Part shown: positions 1 through 10,952 of the stretch, one piece after another | How the letters are laid out: the number at the start of each line of letters is the position of its first letter | Numbering within the stretch: the first letter of the stretch is position 1 | Origin: Apostichopus japonicus | Lineage: Eukaryota > Echinodermata > Holothuroidea > Aspidochirotida > Stichopodidae | Direction of reading: 5' to 3' | NCBI RefSeq assembly: GCF_037975245.1 | Contig: NC_092562.1 | Location: 19,977,054 to 20,041,053, forward strand | DNA: 64,000 nt | Translations under genes and position numbers: made by a program | Notes under the pieces: model-generated | What the model saw: only the letters and a program-made list of their open reading frames with translations | Databases searched by the model: none | Told to the model about the DNA's origin: nothing

Positions 1-540
1 CAGATAACTGGGTTGCAGTTGCATTAACTATAGCAGGTCTTATTTTTTACATGAATAAAACATGGGAATAGAGCAATTTGGTGAAAGTGGAGGACCAACT
101 ATGGTCACATAACAGGATGTGGGCAAGGTTGTACAGTAATACAGACATAAGACAAAGAGGGTCAATGTATTGTCTTATGAATTAAAACATTTCCAGCAAA
201 AGGCAGGAGAAACTCCTCCCACAAGATTCTCATCTATATCAGTATGTTTATTAGGCCAGGGATGCCTACCCATAATTTTTACTTAGGTGCTATAGTAAAA
301 AAAAATCAAAATGTTTTAAACTTAACAAAAACAAGAGCATCATTGTGTTTCAGTCACTTCCTTGCCTAGCAACTTTGGACCGCTTGTCACTAAAAAAGAT
401 GAAGCAATTAAGAAAGGCAAGCCATAATGGACATTGAAGGCTCTTTTGAATTACATAGAATATCTCCTCTCATAAATATAATCATTAAATATTTATTTTT
501 GTAATAATTATGTTTATATGTTTATCATCTCAGTTCATGG
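1..540. other. AT-rich stretch, nothing recognised
   Basis: No open frame of interest, no repeat and no convincing regulatory or RNA signature was seen before the minisatellite cassette begins near 550. Confidence 0.5.
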
Positions 541-549
541 GTAAAAGAC

Positions 550-1233
550 ACTGGGTAGGGGCTCTTTGTAGGGGTCTGACAACCCCTTCCCGACCAGCAA
601 TTTTGTCAGATATTTATTTTTTTTAACGTACAGACATACTACCTTCTTTTGACAAAATTTGGTCTATGGGCTAGAAGGGGTGAAATCAACCCGCCTTTTG
701 GGGTTGGGTGAGGGTGACCTTTGTGGGGGTCTAACAACCCCTTCCCGACCAGGAATTTTGCCAGTTTTACACTTTTTGTAATGTACATCCATACTACTTC
801 CTTTTGACAAAGTTTGGTCCATGGGCTAGATGGGATGAAATCAACCCTACTGGGGGTGACTTAGTGGGGGTCTGACAACCCCTTCCCGACCAGGAATTTT
901 GTCAGTTTTGCACTTTTTGTAATGTACATCCATACAACTACCTTTTGACAAAGTTTGGTATTGCAAAAGTTTGGTCCATGGGCTAGATGGGGTGAAATCA
1001 ACCCAACTGGGGGTGACCTAGTTGGGGGTCTGACAACCCCTTCCCGACCAGGAATTTTGTCAGATGGGGTGAAATTGGCCCGCCCAGGGTTTTTTTTCAG
1101 GGGGTCTGGGGTCCGAACCCGACCACTGGGGTTGAGCTGACAATTTTTTTGTGAATGACCTAGATGGTCTAAGTAACTTTAAGGGGTCAAACCTTCTGGG
1201 CTAAATGGGGTGAAATCACATGGGACAGGCTCC
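550..1233 (+). repeat. Minisatellite cassette, copy 1
   Basis: Four direct units are anchored by AACCCCTTCC at 581, 735, 877 and 1035, giving spacings of 154, 142 and 158 bp. Each unit carries TTTTGTCAG, a TGTAATGTACA segment, GACAAAGTTTGGTCC and GGGGTGAAATCAACCC. After the last unit comes a non-repeated tail (about 1090-1233) that contains GGTCTGGGGTCCGAAC and ends GGGACAGGCTC. The tail reappears almost unchanged at 3105-3257. Tandem core plus fixed tail suggests a dispersed non-autonomous element rather than a simple satellite. No terminal inverted repeat or TSD was found. Short open frames here are by-products of the repetition. Confidence 0.8.
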
Positions 1234-2454
1234 CAGACTAAAACAATCCAAGCATGTTTCTCTGTGTATACAAGCTGGGTGTCTACCTCATTGAAAGATG
1301 GATTCCAGCTATGTGGGCATGTACTGTACTGTGCTTCTCTGTGCTGTGAAGGGGGGAGGGGGAAGGGAGGGGGAAACAGAATGTTTGATTGTCACAAGGC
1401 AAAACCTTTCACTAAAAGGGTGGTATATCCATGGGCATCCGCAGAAAGCTTGCATGGCAGGGGCAAACACATTTCCAAGGTTGAATAAAAAATGTTTTGA
1501 CTTATGCTAGCGACATAATGTCATTATCACATTGAGTGTCAAAGGCGCAAAGCCCTTGCGTGGGGACTGGGGGTCCTCCCTGAGAATTTTTTTATAAATT
1601 AGATTGCTTCTGTGGCAATTTCCAATGCCAAAATCTTTGTGTTCCAGGATTTTTAAGTAAACAATATGCCTTTGATTAAAGTTAAATATCAGATCACAAC
1701 ATTTGTGGTACCTTTTGTTTGATTTTGTGGGGGAAGGGGAGGGGGAAGGGGAATTCCCAAGATGCATTTCCCAAAATGCATTTACCAATATTCAAATGAT
1801 TAGCAATAAGTGGGAAAAATCAGCCCTTGATGCCAAAAATAGCACCATGTTGCATCTATGCTTCTTAAACATGAAAGAGATTATTCTAAAGGAATACAGA
1901 CCTTGAAAGTGTCTTCTACAACCTATATTGTTAGAACTAGGTGAGCATAACATGTGTAATTGTCATAACCCCAAAATTTCTGTCTTGTTCCAGGCGGAAT
2001 ACCAATTAAGCCTAATTTTAATTATATCTTTTCAAATAAATGAAAAGGCATGTATACAAATAAGGGTCAAGAGACCAGGCAGAAGCTCTCATAAAAGGTT
2101 AAGTCTATATAGATGATGCTAGGGGCTCAGCGGGCGGTGGACCCTACTGATGCATTTTTCATATATAGTCAAGCGGGGTAAAAAAAACAATTTACCTAAA
2201 GTTTGCTCTAAAAATTGATGAGTAAGAGGTACTGTTTCGGTTCCAATGTTCAAGTGTGTGGAGTAGGATTCTCTTAAAGAGAATCTAAAAAAAATTCTCT
2301 TTGCATCTAACAAAAATTCTCCGCTTCCTGTATAGTCATGGTTTATTTGGTTTTAATTCCATCATTGCAACTTACACTTATCTAGCGTCATACTTTCATT
2401 GTGTCACATTTTGTACTTCTCATTCGACTGCCAAGTATTGCTGACGAAGGTCCC
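1234..2454. other. Spacer between cassettes, with G-rich tracts
   Basis: No gene was recognised. A G-rich stretch lies near 1351-1373 and another near 1728-1752. The segment around 1540-1590 (AAAGCCCTTGCG followed by GGGGACTGGGGGTCCTCCC) has the look of decayed transposon sequence, but no boundaries can be drawn. Confidence 0.4.
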
Positions 2455-3257
2455 ACAACTACCTTTTGACAAAGTTTGGTATTGCAAAAGTTTGGTCCAT
2501 GGGCTAGATGGGGTGAAATCAACCCGACTGGGGGTGACCTAGTGGGGGGTCTGACAACCCCTTCCAGACCAGGAATTTTGTCAGTTTTGCCTTTTTTGTA
2601 ATGTACAGCCATACTACTTCCTTCTGACAAAGTTTGGTCCATGGGGTAGATGGGGTGAAATCAACCCGACTGGGGTGACTTAGTGGGGGGTCTGACAACC
2701 CCTTCCCGACCAGGAATTTTGTCAGTTTTGCCTTTTTTGTAATGTACAGCCATACTACTTCCTTCTGACAAAGTTTGGTCCATGGGCTAGATGGGGTGAA
2801 ATCAACCCGCCTTTTGGGGGGTGGGTCAGGGTAAACTTTGTGGGGGTCTGACATCACTTTCCCGACCAACAAGTTTGTCAGTTTTTCCATTTTTGTAACA
2901 TACTACCATGCTACTTCCTTTTGCCAAAGTTTGGTCCATGGGCTAGATGGGGTGAAATCAACCCGACTGGGGGTGACTTAGTGGGGGGTCTGACAACCCC
3001 TTCCCGACCAGGAATTTTGTCAGTTTTGCCTTTTTTGTAATGTACAACCATACTACTTCCTTCTGACAAAGTTTGGTCCATGGGCTAGATGGGGTGAAAT
3101 TAACCCGCCCGGGGGTCTTTTTCAGGGGGTCTGGGGTCCGAACTCGACCACTGGGGTTGAGCTGACAATTTTTTTGTGAATGACCTAGATGGTCTAAGTA
3201 ACTTTAAGGGGTCAAACCTTCTGGGCTAAATGGGGTGAAATCATATGGGACAGGCTC
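2455..3257 (+). repeat. Minisatellite cassette, copy 2
   Basis: This is a second copy of the 142-158-bp array in the same orientation, with unit anchors at 2555, 2697, 2843 (diverged) and 2995. Its first unit contains the unusual GTATTGCAAAAG insertion that is also found in one unit of copy 1 (near 959-970). It ends in the same tail (3105-3257), identical apart from scattered substitutions. Homology stops abruptly after GGGACAGGCTC in both copies, which marks a common right boundary. The left boundaries fall at different points of the unit. Confidence 0.8.
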
Positions 3258-3847
3258 TTGGCCTATTTGGGTTTAATTGTTATTTCAAAATTTCATCAAT
3301 GTGAAGGTGTGACATTGCAAAGAAATAAAAGACAATTTGGTTTCCTTGTGAGGTTATTTTACAATAAAATGCATAATTGGACTTAACTTACAGAAAATAT
3401 TTATCATTACAGGCCTTACACGTAGTTTGTGTCAGTGAAGTTACTTGGTGCATTCAAACTATCCATGGGAAAGGCAATTCTAGGATGAACAGGAAATTTT
3501 CCCATGTGGTAGTTATTATGTAGACAACAGTATACTCCCATCTTATAAGGAAGAAACCATGGAAATAGTGCACTTGTTTTCTTTGCAACTTCGAAAGGAA
3601 TGTATCAGATTTCATTTATAAACATGCCTTACAGCCAGATTGAACTCTCATGAATTCACTGTGTATAGTCATTACAAGAAGACCATAGGCCTATGTGAGA
3701 GCTGGATGGGATCATATGTCTTGCTACTGGGAACAGTCACTAGAGAAGAGGAATGCATATGGTATCACTACAAGCATGTACTGTAGCCCATTTGCACAGT
3801 GATAAAGCTTATGCATTTGGAAAGAGTCTGCATAGAGAAAATTCATG
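3258..3847. other. Unassigned AT-rich DNA
   Basis: No repeat, gene or structural signature was recognised between the end of minisatellite cassette 2 and the hairpin cluster. Confidence 0.4.
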
Positions 3848-3854
3848 CTCTGTC

Positions 3855-3881
3855 CAGGGAGTTGTTATGGACAACTCCCTG
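3855..3881. repeat. 27-bp hairpin element, copy a
   Basis: Perfect 11-bp arms, CAGGGAGTTGT at 3855-3865 and ACAACTCCCTG at 3871-3881, surround a 5-base loop. The length equals that of the copy at 22039. Unlike the other three copies it is not bounded by a matching direct repeat: CTCTGTC lies on the left and GTTAGAC on the right. It abuts copy b, so its own duplication may have been lost in a nested event. Confidence 0.75.
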
Positions 3882-3888
3882 GTTAGAC

Positions 3889-3917
3889 CAGGGAGTTCCA
3901 TAACAATTAACTCCCTG
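3889..3917. mobile_element. 29-bp hairpin element, copy b, with 7-bp TSD
   Basis: The arms CAGGGAGTT (3889-3897) and AACTCCCTG (3909-3917) enclose an 11-base loop. The element is flanked exactly by GTTAGAC at 3882-3888 and GTTAGAC at 3918-3924. Its loop contains CCATAAC, the reverse complement of GTTATGG in copy a, so copies a and b are roughly inverted relative to each other and together form a longer imperfect palindrome (3854-3918). The target-duplication interpretation is an inference from the flanks. Confidence 0.65.
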
Positions 3918-3924
3918 GTTAGAC

Positions 3925-5775
3925 ATTGCAAAGTGTGTGCAAGGTGGGGTGCAAGGGAGGGGAGCATGTAATTGATTAAATGCCAAAGAAAGTGCCTCGA
4001 TATATATTGCCAATTAAACGTTGCATTTTCTGATGTCCCACTTCTTATATCTCATAAGTAATCTAATTCAAGCCATCAAGGCTTTTTTTAGCTCAAGTTG
4101 TATTTGGGTCACCAACGGTATGAGGATGGCCAGATTTAAGGGGAAAAGTGCCTCCATGTGCCTCCCCCCTCTCTCCCCCACCCCTCATTGCCACTGACCA
4201 TATGCACATGACCATTTTTGAATTGTACTGAATTCAGTTCTCCTTTAGTCATTTACAGTGGTCACACTAGCCCAGTGGTGTGTGCAAAGTTGTGTGGGGG
4301 AGAGGAGCTGTGGGGCCTTGGCCCCTACCTCCACGGTCAGTATAGGGAAAACTTCAGTTGGGTTAAATCAAGTCTATTGCCTTCAACTAGCCACACCACA
4401 GGAGCAAATATAATACGAATCTGGTTCTGTCTGTTGCAGCGTTTTTCTGAAAACAATTGATAACAATTGATAACCATTTGGCCAATACAAAAGTTACTAT
4501 ATTATATTGTTACCCTGTACGTTTACATTTAATCATTTATCTTGTTTGCCAACTAAACATCTATAATATGGGAAGGTGTGATGGTGGAGGGGGGGGGGAG
4601 AATTGGATAACAGGGGAGGGAGCAGGGGAAGGGAAGAAGGGGTGGGCAATTGCATTTTCACAAAACTAGAGTTTTGTTTTTCCGATTCATTTTATGCAGA
4701 CAGCATAATTTCTGTTTCAAACACATGGTTAAATCTGGAAAATAAGCTATGGGCACCCCTCTCCCCAGAACCCTCCCCTCTTTCAGACATTAATCCCCTG
4801 ATGCTCTGTGCAGCTTTATGTGTGATCCATAGAAAACAGCATGCATTGTGCTACACTTAGGTACTTGTAGGTACTTGTTAAGTGAGAAGATTCAAATTCG
4901 GCCTCTCCACTTTCTGAACCCACTGCTGAATGTCATCAAGTGATCCAAATAATTCACGAATCTACACAAAATCTATCAATATGAATTATTCCTTAACAAT
5001 TACCAGCATGAATCTAATCATTGATAGTACCTTTTTGACATTTTGAGTCTATAGCTAGTTTTCCTCAGGCTTGTTGAAAACAATTCTCCTCTCCTTATGA
5101 CCCTCCCCATTTAGTAGGCCAGCTGGGGCAGGTCTCACCCATCATGCCCAGGGGCCATGAGGCAAGTGCCCATGCAAACATTTCACTAGTGAATAAAATG
5201 CTTCATTTTCCTGTTGTGATGCCAATGAAGAATAAGATTGACGAATTAAAAATGATGATAAAAAAACCTTAATTCTTAAAACTTGAATCTAAATATGACA
5301 CATTTGCTAGACATTACGAATGCATATCTTCCATTAGTAACTAAATTGACTGAAAACCCAATTTTTCCTACTCTATAAGCATGTTATGATTTGTAATTGT
5401 CTAAGGTTAACTTTCTAGCTAGGCTGACTCCTACTGGCTCATGCTCAACTGAGTGTGTCTTAATTTAACCACATGCTAGAGTAAAAAAATTCTTACTATC
5501 ATACTAAATGCATAAATTCAGCCATTACATCTTAAGAGCAAAAATAGTAGTGTTTCACTAAAATGTCACCAAAAAAAAATTGTGTAAAAGTAAGTTGGCC
5601 TGAGGTTTCAATCCTAGCATGATCTTCTTCAAAGGCTAAATGACAAGAAACAGCATGAAGGTAAAAACAGACCTCCATGATAACAGTAACGGAAGGGACT
5701 AAAACACGCACAGAATACAGACAGGTTAATGAGCATGGTGAACACAAAGAGAAAGATGTAAGGGAATTAGTAAAC
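3925..5775. other. Unassigned DNA with pyrimidine- and G-rich patches
   Basis: A pyrimidine-rich patch at 4155-4190 ends in a CCACTG-type sequence (about 4192-4197). CAGTGGTGTGTGC occurs at 4273. Both resemble hAT termini, but no partner end or TSD was found. A G-rich patch lies at 4584-4645. No gene was recognised. Confidence 0.35.
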
Positions 5776-5985
5776 AAGGGATGGAGAGAAGAAAGAAAGA
5801 AACCAACAGGGGAAGAGGAGAGGTAGGAGATAAACAGTGGAGGGACAAAGAGAGGATTAAGGGAAGGGAGTAGGGAATAAACCGGAGAAGGTCAAAGACA
5901 GAAAGGTGTGGAGAAAAAAGGGTGGAAGAGAGCTATGAGAAGAGGAGTGAATGGGGGGGGGGAGGAAAGGGGAGAAGGGGGATAC
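5776..5985 (+). repeat. Purine-rich tract, about 210 bp
   Basis: The + strand is strongly biased to A and G, with GAAAGAAAG, GGGGAAGAGGAGAGG and a run of nine G near 5954. It is not a simple microsatellite. Polypurine tracts of this kind can adopt intramolecular triplex structures. No function can be assigned from sequence. Confidence 0.65.
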
Positions 5986-6691
5986 TTATGTTATGACAGT
6001 TGCATTGTTTTATTACTGAAACATTTAGGAAAACAAATTATATATGAGCGAGAACAATTTTCATTTTTTATTAGTATGGACTTCATTTTATAGAAGTACA
6101 GATGCCCAGTAACATTATTTTGAATGGTGTCATTTCTATAGATAGAATTTTATATTTAAAGGCAAAGGTTTCTATGTCACAAGCACAATATGGTCCTTTA
6201 AGAACGGCCATGTGCTGAAAGAGGACCCTTGCATTACAAAGTAAAGTTTATGATCAAAGTAAAGATTATAATGTGTCTTTTGAAAATGATAAGATTTGAC
6301 TTTGCCAACTCGTGACATTGAATTTTGGAATAGGAATTCTCTGGTAGTTTGGGCTGTTACACTATATCAACAGGGGTTCTGTTAACTTCAACACAGTTTA
6401 ATTCAAAAGCGATTCCCTTTTTTCCTATATTCTGGTTCTTAATCCCCCAAAATTGTTCAGGCCATTTAACAAGCTGTAACCATTTCCTGTTTGTCCCCCT
6501 TGACCAACAAAGAGCTTAATTGAAGATGTGCTGGACCCAACTTTAAGCAGTAAAGCAATTGCAGTAGCCTGTGTCTGTCAGCCTATGGAAGTATTTCAGG
6601 GTAATATCTATAGTCAGCCCACAGTGTAGTTTGTGGATTGATTGATTGACAATGCTCGTTGTTCATTGGTTGAAACTGAGCATGTCAGATC

Positions 6692-6760
6692 AGGGCCGTC
6701 TTAACGCATGGGCCCACTGAGCCCTGGCCCAGGGCCCTGCGATGTCAGGGGCCCCGCAAT
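6692..6760 (+). mobile_element. Probable 5' end of an hAT element
   Basis: CAGGGCCGTCTTAACGCATG opens a GC-rich segment full of GGCCC motifs and ends AGGGGCCCCGC. This resembles the ends of hAT elements whose transposases are of the ZMYM1-like type. The transposase remnant immediately downstream (7017 onwards) supports this. A similar subterminal motif, GAGGGGCCCCGC, recurs near 8506. No opposite terminus or 8-bp duplication was identified, so boundaries are uncertain. Confidence 0.45.
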
Positions 6761-7016
6761 AGTAGTAACCCCATGTCTTAATCTGAGAGGAAAACTTATT
6801 GAATAGGCCATTATGCCTGATTGAATTCGATACTTGACATCTTGTGACGAGAGTTGGTGAAACACTTGAGAGTTTGACATTAAATATTCGAATCTGAGTT
6901 GGCAACCCTGGAATATACAATGCCCCGAAGGCTTACAACACCAGACAACTCGGGTCCGCGGTCCGAGCACCAGTCATTTTTTTCAATGCAATTCTCACCC
7001 AGGAGAATATATCCGG

Positions 7017-8250
7017 TAAATTGCCCTCCGAATTGTCCTATGCATGATGGTTACAAATTGTAATGGGGAATGTTCATTTTCAAGGTTAAAACTAATCAAG
7101 AATAATCTCCGGAACAGAATGGGGCAACGGCGACTTAATAGGCTCTCTCTCATGTGCATAGAAGTGACATCCTCAAAGAGATTGACTTTCAGCCAATCAT
7201 ACAACAGTCAGGCGCGGCGGAAAGGAAAATTATTGGGGGGGCAAATGTGTGGAGACTATCTAAGCGGAGCGCCACCATCGGTTGGCGCGGAGCGTACAAG
7301 AAAATTTTGGGTTTTTCAAACCCCCAGATGGCCGGAAACGGCACTTTCCGAGTGTTTTATGCTGCGAATACCTAGCCCTAAAATATGGGTCTCAAGCCTG
7401 CAATTTCTCAGATTGCACGTAAAAATCTGTAAAAGCATTGTAATTTGTATATTCGATGGTGTTTTAAGAGAGTAGCTATTACTCGTAGTGTACTCGCAAA
7501 GACGTTTTTGAGTGTAGTAAATTACTACCTGCAATTAAATGCAATAATTTAATAAATGTCATAAGAAAAAACTGAAAGCATTTGTTAATGTCAACAAATG
7601 GGTAATTCCAAAACCATGTGCAGTTGCCAACAAATTTCTATGAACCAAGCACTGTCACGAATGCATGTACCCTATACAGTACAGGTGAAATGCTAATATT
7701 GTGTTTTTGTTATCACACTTAAGGCACTTTAGAAGGATATACCCTACGAAAGATACATCTCCAATTAGAAGGAAATGTCCCTGAAGGATATATCCATGGG
7801 AAATGTTCTACCATTAGAAGGCATCCTTCAGAGGATGTTGGAGAACTGGCTGAAATGAGGCAAGTCATTGGCCTAAGACGAAGTTGTTTTGTGCTTACCG
7901 GTACTCACACTCACTGCTTCCACTTTTCACGGGGAGTGAAGACGCGGTTGGGGTGACAATGTGGTCTATAGCCAGGGGACGGTCCGAGGGTCCCCCCAGC
8001 ATTTACTAAACTTATTACACCTATATATATAGTATACGTGTGCATCGGACAGATCGACAAGTATGCATTGAAAAATGGGCAGATGCACGTTTCAGAGCCT
8101 TGGTAAATATAGGGGGGGGGCTTATCATGCATTTGCCCCCTCAAATTTTTCATTGGGGGGCTGAGCTCCCCCAAGCCCCCCCCCCCCCCCGGTTCCGCCG
8201 CCACTGACAACAGTTTACGATCAAGAAATGCCGCAAGTTCCGTTAGTTTC
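7017..8250 (+). pseudogene. hAT transposase C-terminal remnant, split by a MITE
   Basis: The frame beginning after a TAA at 7017-7019 reads I-A-L-R-I-V-L, then VTNCNGECSFSRLKLIK, then a conserved NRMGQRRLNRLSLMCIE. This matches the C-terminal dimerisation region of hAT transposases of the ZMYM1-like group, where the usual pattern is ERSFSKLKLIK..LRS.M.QERL..LALL.IE. After MCIE the homology continues in the next frame as SDILKEIDFQPIIQQ, implying a one-base deletion near 7163. At 7209 a complete MITE interrupts it. Past the MITE (8207 onwards) the matching residues FTIKKCRKF resume, consistent with the family's FA.KKARK ending. Upstream domains, including the BED finger and catalytic core, are not visible. 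The copy is therefore dead: it has a premature stop, a frameshift, an insertion and a 5' deletion. Confidence 0.75.
7209..8206 (+). mobile_element. Complete non-autonomous hAT MITE, 998 bp
   Basis: The left end is CAGGCGCGGCGGAA (7209-7222). The right end read on the other strand is CAGTGGCGGCGGAA (8193-8206), giving 12 of 14 matches. The element is flanked by a perfect 8-bp duplication, ACAACAGT at 7201-7208 and 8207-8214, as expected of the hAT superfamily. It has no transposase; the open frames inside are short and unlike known proteins. Internal landmarks are GCGGAGCGCCACCATCGG near 7264, G-rich subterminal tracts and a run of 15 C (8176-8190) just inside the right end. It sits inside the transposase pseudogene, so it is the younger insertion. 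Confidence 0.92.
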
Positions 8251-10442
8251 CCCAGTTGAAAGACTCAACACAAGGGTGTTACAAATGGTGAGTCCAGTAT
8301 TGTTAGGGAAGGGATGGAGGGCAACTGGAAGATTACTCTTCTATAATGTATTTCAGCTTTTAGATATATCACGTATGTTATTCAGCTCAAGTTTTATGCT
8401 TTATGCGCGACATAGTGAGGGGTGGTAAATGCAGGTATGTCTATGCTTGAGCGATTGTCAAGGATGTCAATTTTTCACGCAACTTTTTTCGAAGTCACTT
8501 GATTGAGGGGCCCCGCTCCATTGCATTGGTGATCTCTTAAGAGTATTTTTTTTTGTACTTTCAATTGTCATTATCCAGTAAATATAGTTAATTATAAAAA
8601 TGTTGAAAAATAAATATTAAAACCTTGTACAACATGACTTTTGACAACAATATCTTTAATACGTTTTAAAAAGAAAAAAAGTACATAATCACTGCCAGTA
8701 ATACTGGCAAGCTAGCTAATCAGGAAATGTAGGATCTGAAAGATATTGCAGGTCATTTTTTGTCTAATCAACATGAATTATTGTCTGGCAGATCGTCAAT
8801 TAAGAATATTGTCAAAGACTTATGGTATTTCCTCCCCACCACCAGGTGCCCCTTATTGACAACCACTTAGCCCCTTCAAGTATTTTAGAAAATTCGTAAT
8901 TTGTTTCGAATGTACTACATTGGTGTTTTCCTGCATATTTATTACCCTTCTTTTGTGGATGTGATTTCAAGTCTCAGCTAGACACCTTATTGGTTGTTGG
9001 GATTGATGGAGTGTGTACATCAATAGCCTGTGCTGTCTTAAGTAAATTTTTCGTGTGAAACATGTCCTTTATTACAGGTTTTTATATATCATAACAATGA
9101 AACTAAAACTTCAGTTGTTACTGAAATCACAAAAAATGTATGCACGTTGGTGACCCATATTTGGCTTTCACCACTTCTCAGCAATATCGTACCTTTGATA
9201 TTCCGCTCTAAATCTGCTTAACATGCCATTTGTCACAAATATTTGAGTGTTATTCCTAATATAACAGCATTTGGCAATTTTCGAAAGTACAAATTTGAAA
9301 GACAAGAGGGGGCGTCGGCGAACTGCTAGGTACTTGAGAGCACGAAAGGATTTGTAGTTGGGAGCAAACTGGTTGGGGACAAACTGGTAGTGGGACAAAA
9401 TGACCTGTTACCTTTTCAAAACTGCCAAAATGTTGATGAATTAAAACATAGTATAGAAACTTAGAGCTCTTAAATGCATTTTTATATATTTTGATCATTA
9501 CTTCAAGAAAATGTAACAGTATCTTCCGTCCCACACTAAAACTACAATTTCTTCTCACATTTACTGTGCAAATAATGTTTGTATACAGTTAATTGTCACT
9601 TGTATATTCCCAGATAGTACATGCTGAGTCTCAATAGTCATTACTTTGTTTTGAGGTACCGATCTTGTTAGGTCTGTAAACAATATCTCTACATTTGACA
9701 AATTTCACCATGATGTCTTTGTTTGTATTTCAACAAAACTCACAATTTAATTTGAAGCAAAGCCCTGCAAAAGATTTTGAAGCTGCAAAAAATTACCTTT
9801 TACATAAAGCCAACAGTTTCTGACAGAGAACTGCAATATCAATGTACCTTGAATGTAGGGAGCTACCAAGTTTCTAAACCAGCCTCTTACTGTTAACCTC
9901 AAAATAACAAATTAAATGAACTAATCATTCAAATTAACTTATTTATTAATAAAAAAAGTTGATGTGAGTCTTAACTACTCTGGATCACGTTAGTTTGTAC
10001 CTTTATTTGACAGGCATTATTGAATATTTTTTCAATGATGTGTCTTTCTCAAAATGTTTTACAGTATTTCTTTAAATCACAAAATTATTTAATAAATATT
10101 CACTTTGAGAGCATCACATATCATATGCTAAAAGGAAAAAAAAATCATACAAATCATATTTTAGAGTTCTTCTATTTACTTTCTACCTATTATTAAAATA
10201 AACAGTTAATTATTTACTTATGGGACATAATCCAGCCGTTTCATTCTGAGAATATTTCTGATAATTAAATGACCATCTATATCACAGTAGTACCTAATTT
10301 AAATTGGTGTGTGGTATGACTGTGACTTTGTGTACTTGACATAGGAATACACTGTATGCCCCCCTCCTACAGTAGTCTCATTTTATTCACAACAAATGGG
10401 CACTTTATGAATAAACCATTTACTTTTTTGGGGGGTCATGTT
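8251..10442. other. Unassigned AT-rich DNA
   Basis: No gene, structured repeat or RNA gene was recognised. Short open frames here lack any family resemblance. Confidence 0.4.
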
Positions 10443-10456
10443 GGGGGGGGGGGGGG
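10443..10456 (+). repeat. Run of 14 G
   Basis: A homopolymer G run follows another G-rich patch (TTTTTTGGGGGGTC). It is one of four G or C runs of 14-16 bases in the first 23 kb. Confidence 0.9.
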
Positions 10457-10952
10457 TTTCTTTTAGTTTTGACTTCAAAGGTTTGTTAACTGCCAGGTAC
10501 ATTGTATTACTGTAGCGCTTCCATGGTATTAGCACATACAGTCTGCTTTATAGATAGTCAAGTTATCTGATTAAAATGTGAAACTCTCAGTACAGTCTAA
10601 AGAAGAGAAGTTTATTTCACTGGTAGCATTGCATCAGACCTTAAATGTTTTGGTTCCTTGTATATCATATTTATTAACGGGGTCACAGCCTCACAGGGTC
10701 AAATGTGTGAATATGCAAATTGTAGAACTGCAAATTTAAGTTAGATTTTAACAGGTACATTACATGATGGTTATATTAAACTTGGTATCATGCATATTAC
10801 TATTACAGAACTTGAGAAACCACAGTGGTTATTAACCTTTAACACACGGCTAAGTACCGTTGTCTTTGAGATATTGCTGCTCTTGTTGTTTTATCTTATT
10901 TATTTTTTGAGTTAGTCATAAACTAACTTTTTTGTCAAGTTTTGCATTTCCA

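Noticed and set aside
2519-2890. 123-codon minus-strand open frame with an internally repeated protein
   Set aside because: It lies wholly in the 142-158-bp minisatellite. Its protein repeats mirror the DNA units, and the frame is open only because some units keep a compatible length.
3855-3918. Hairpin cluster as a microRNA precursor
   Set aside because: The stems are 9-12 bp, far too short. The combined 65-bp palindrome is a tandem of two separately bounded hairpins rather than one precursor stem.
4192-4310. CAGTGG-type sequences resembling hAT ends
   Set aside because: No partner terminus and no 8-bp duplication could be found, so an element cannot be defined.
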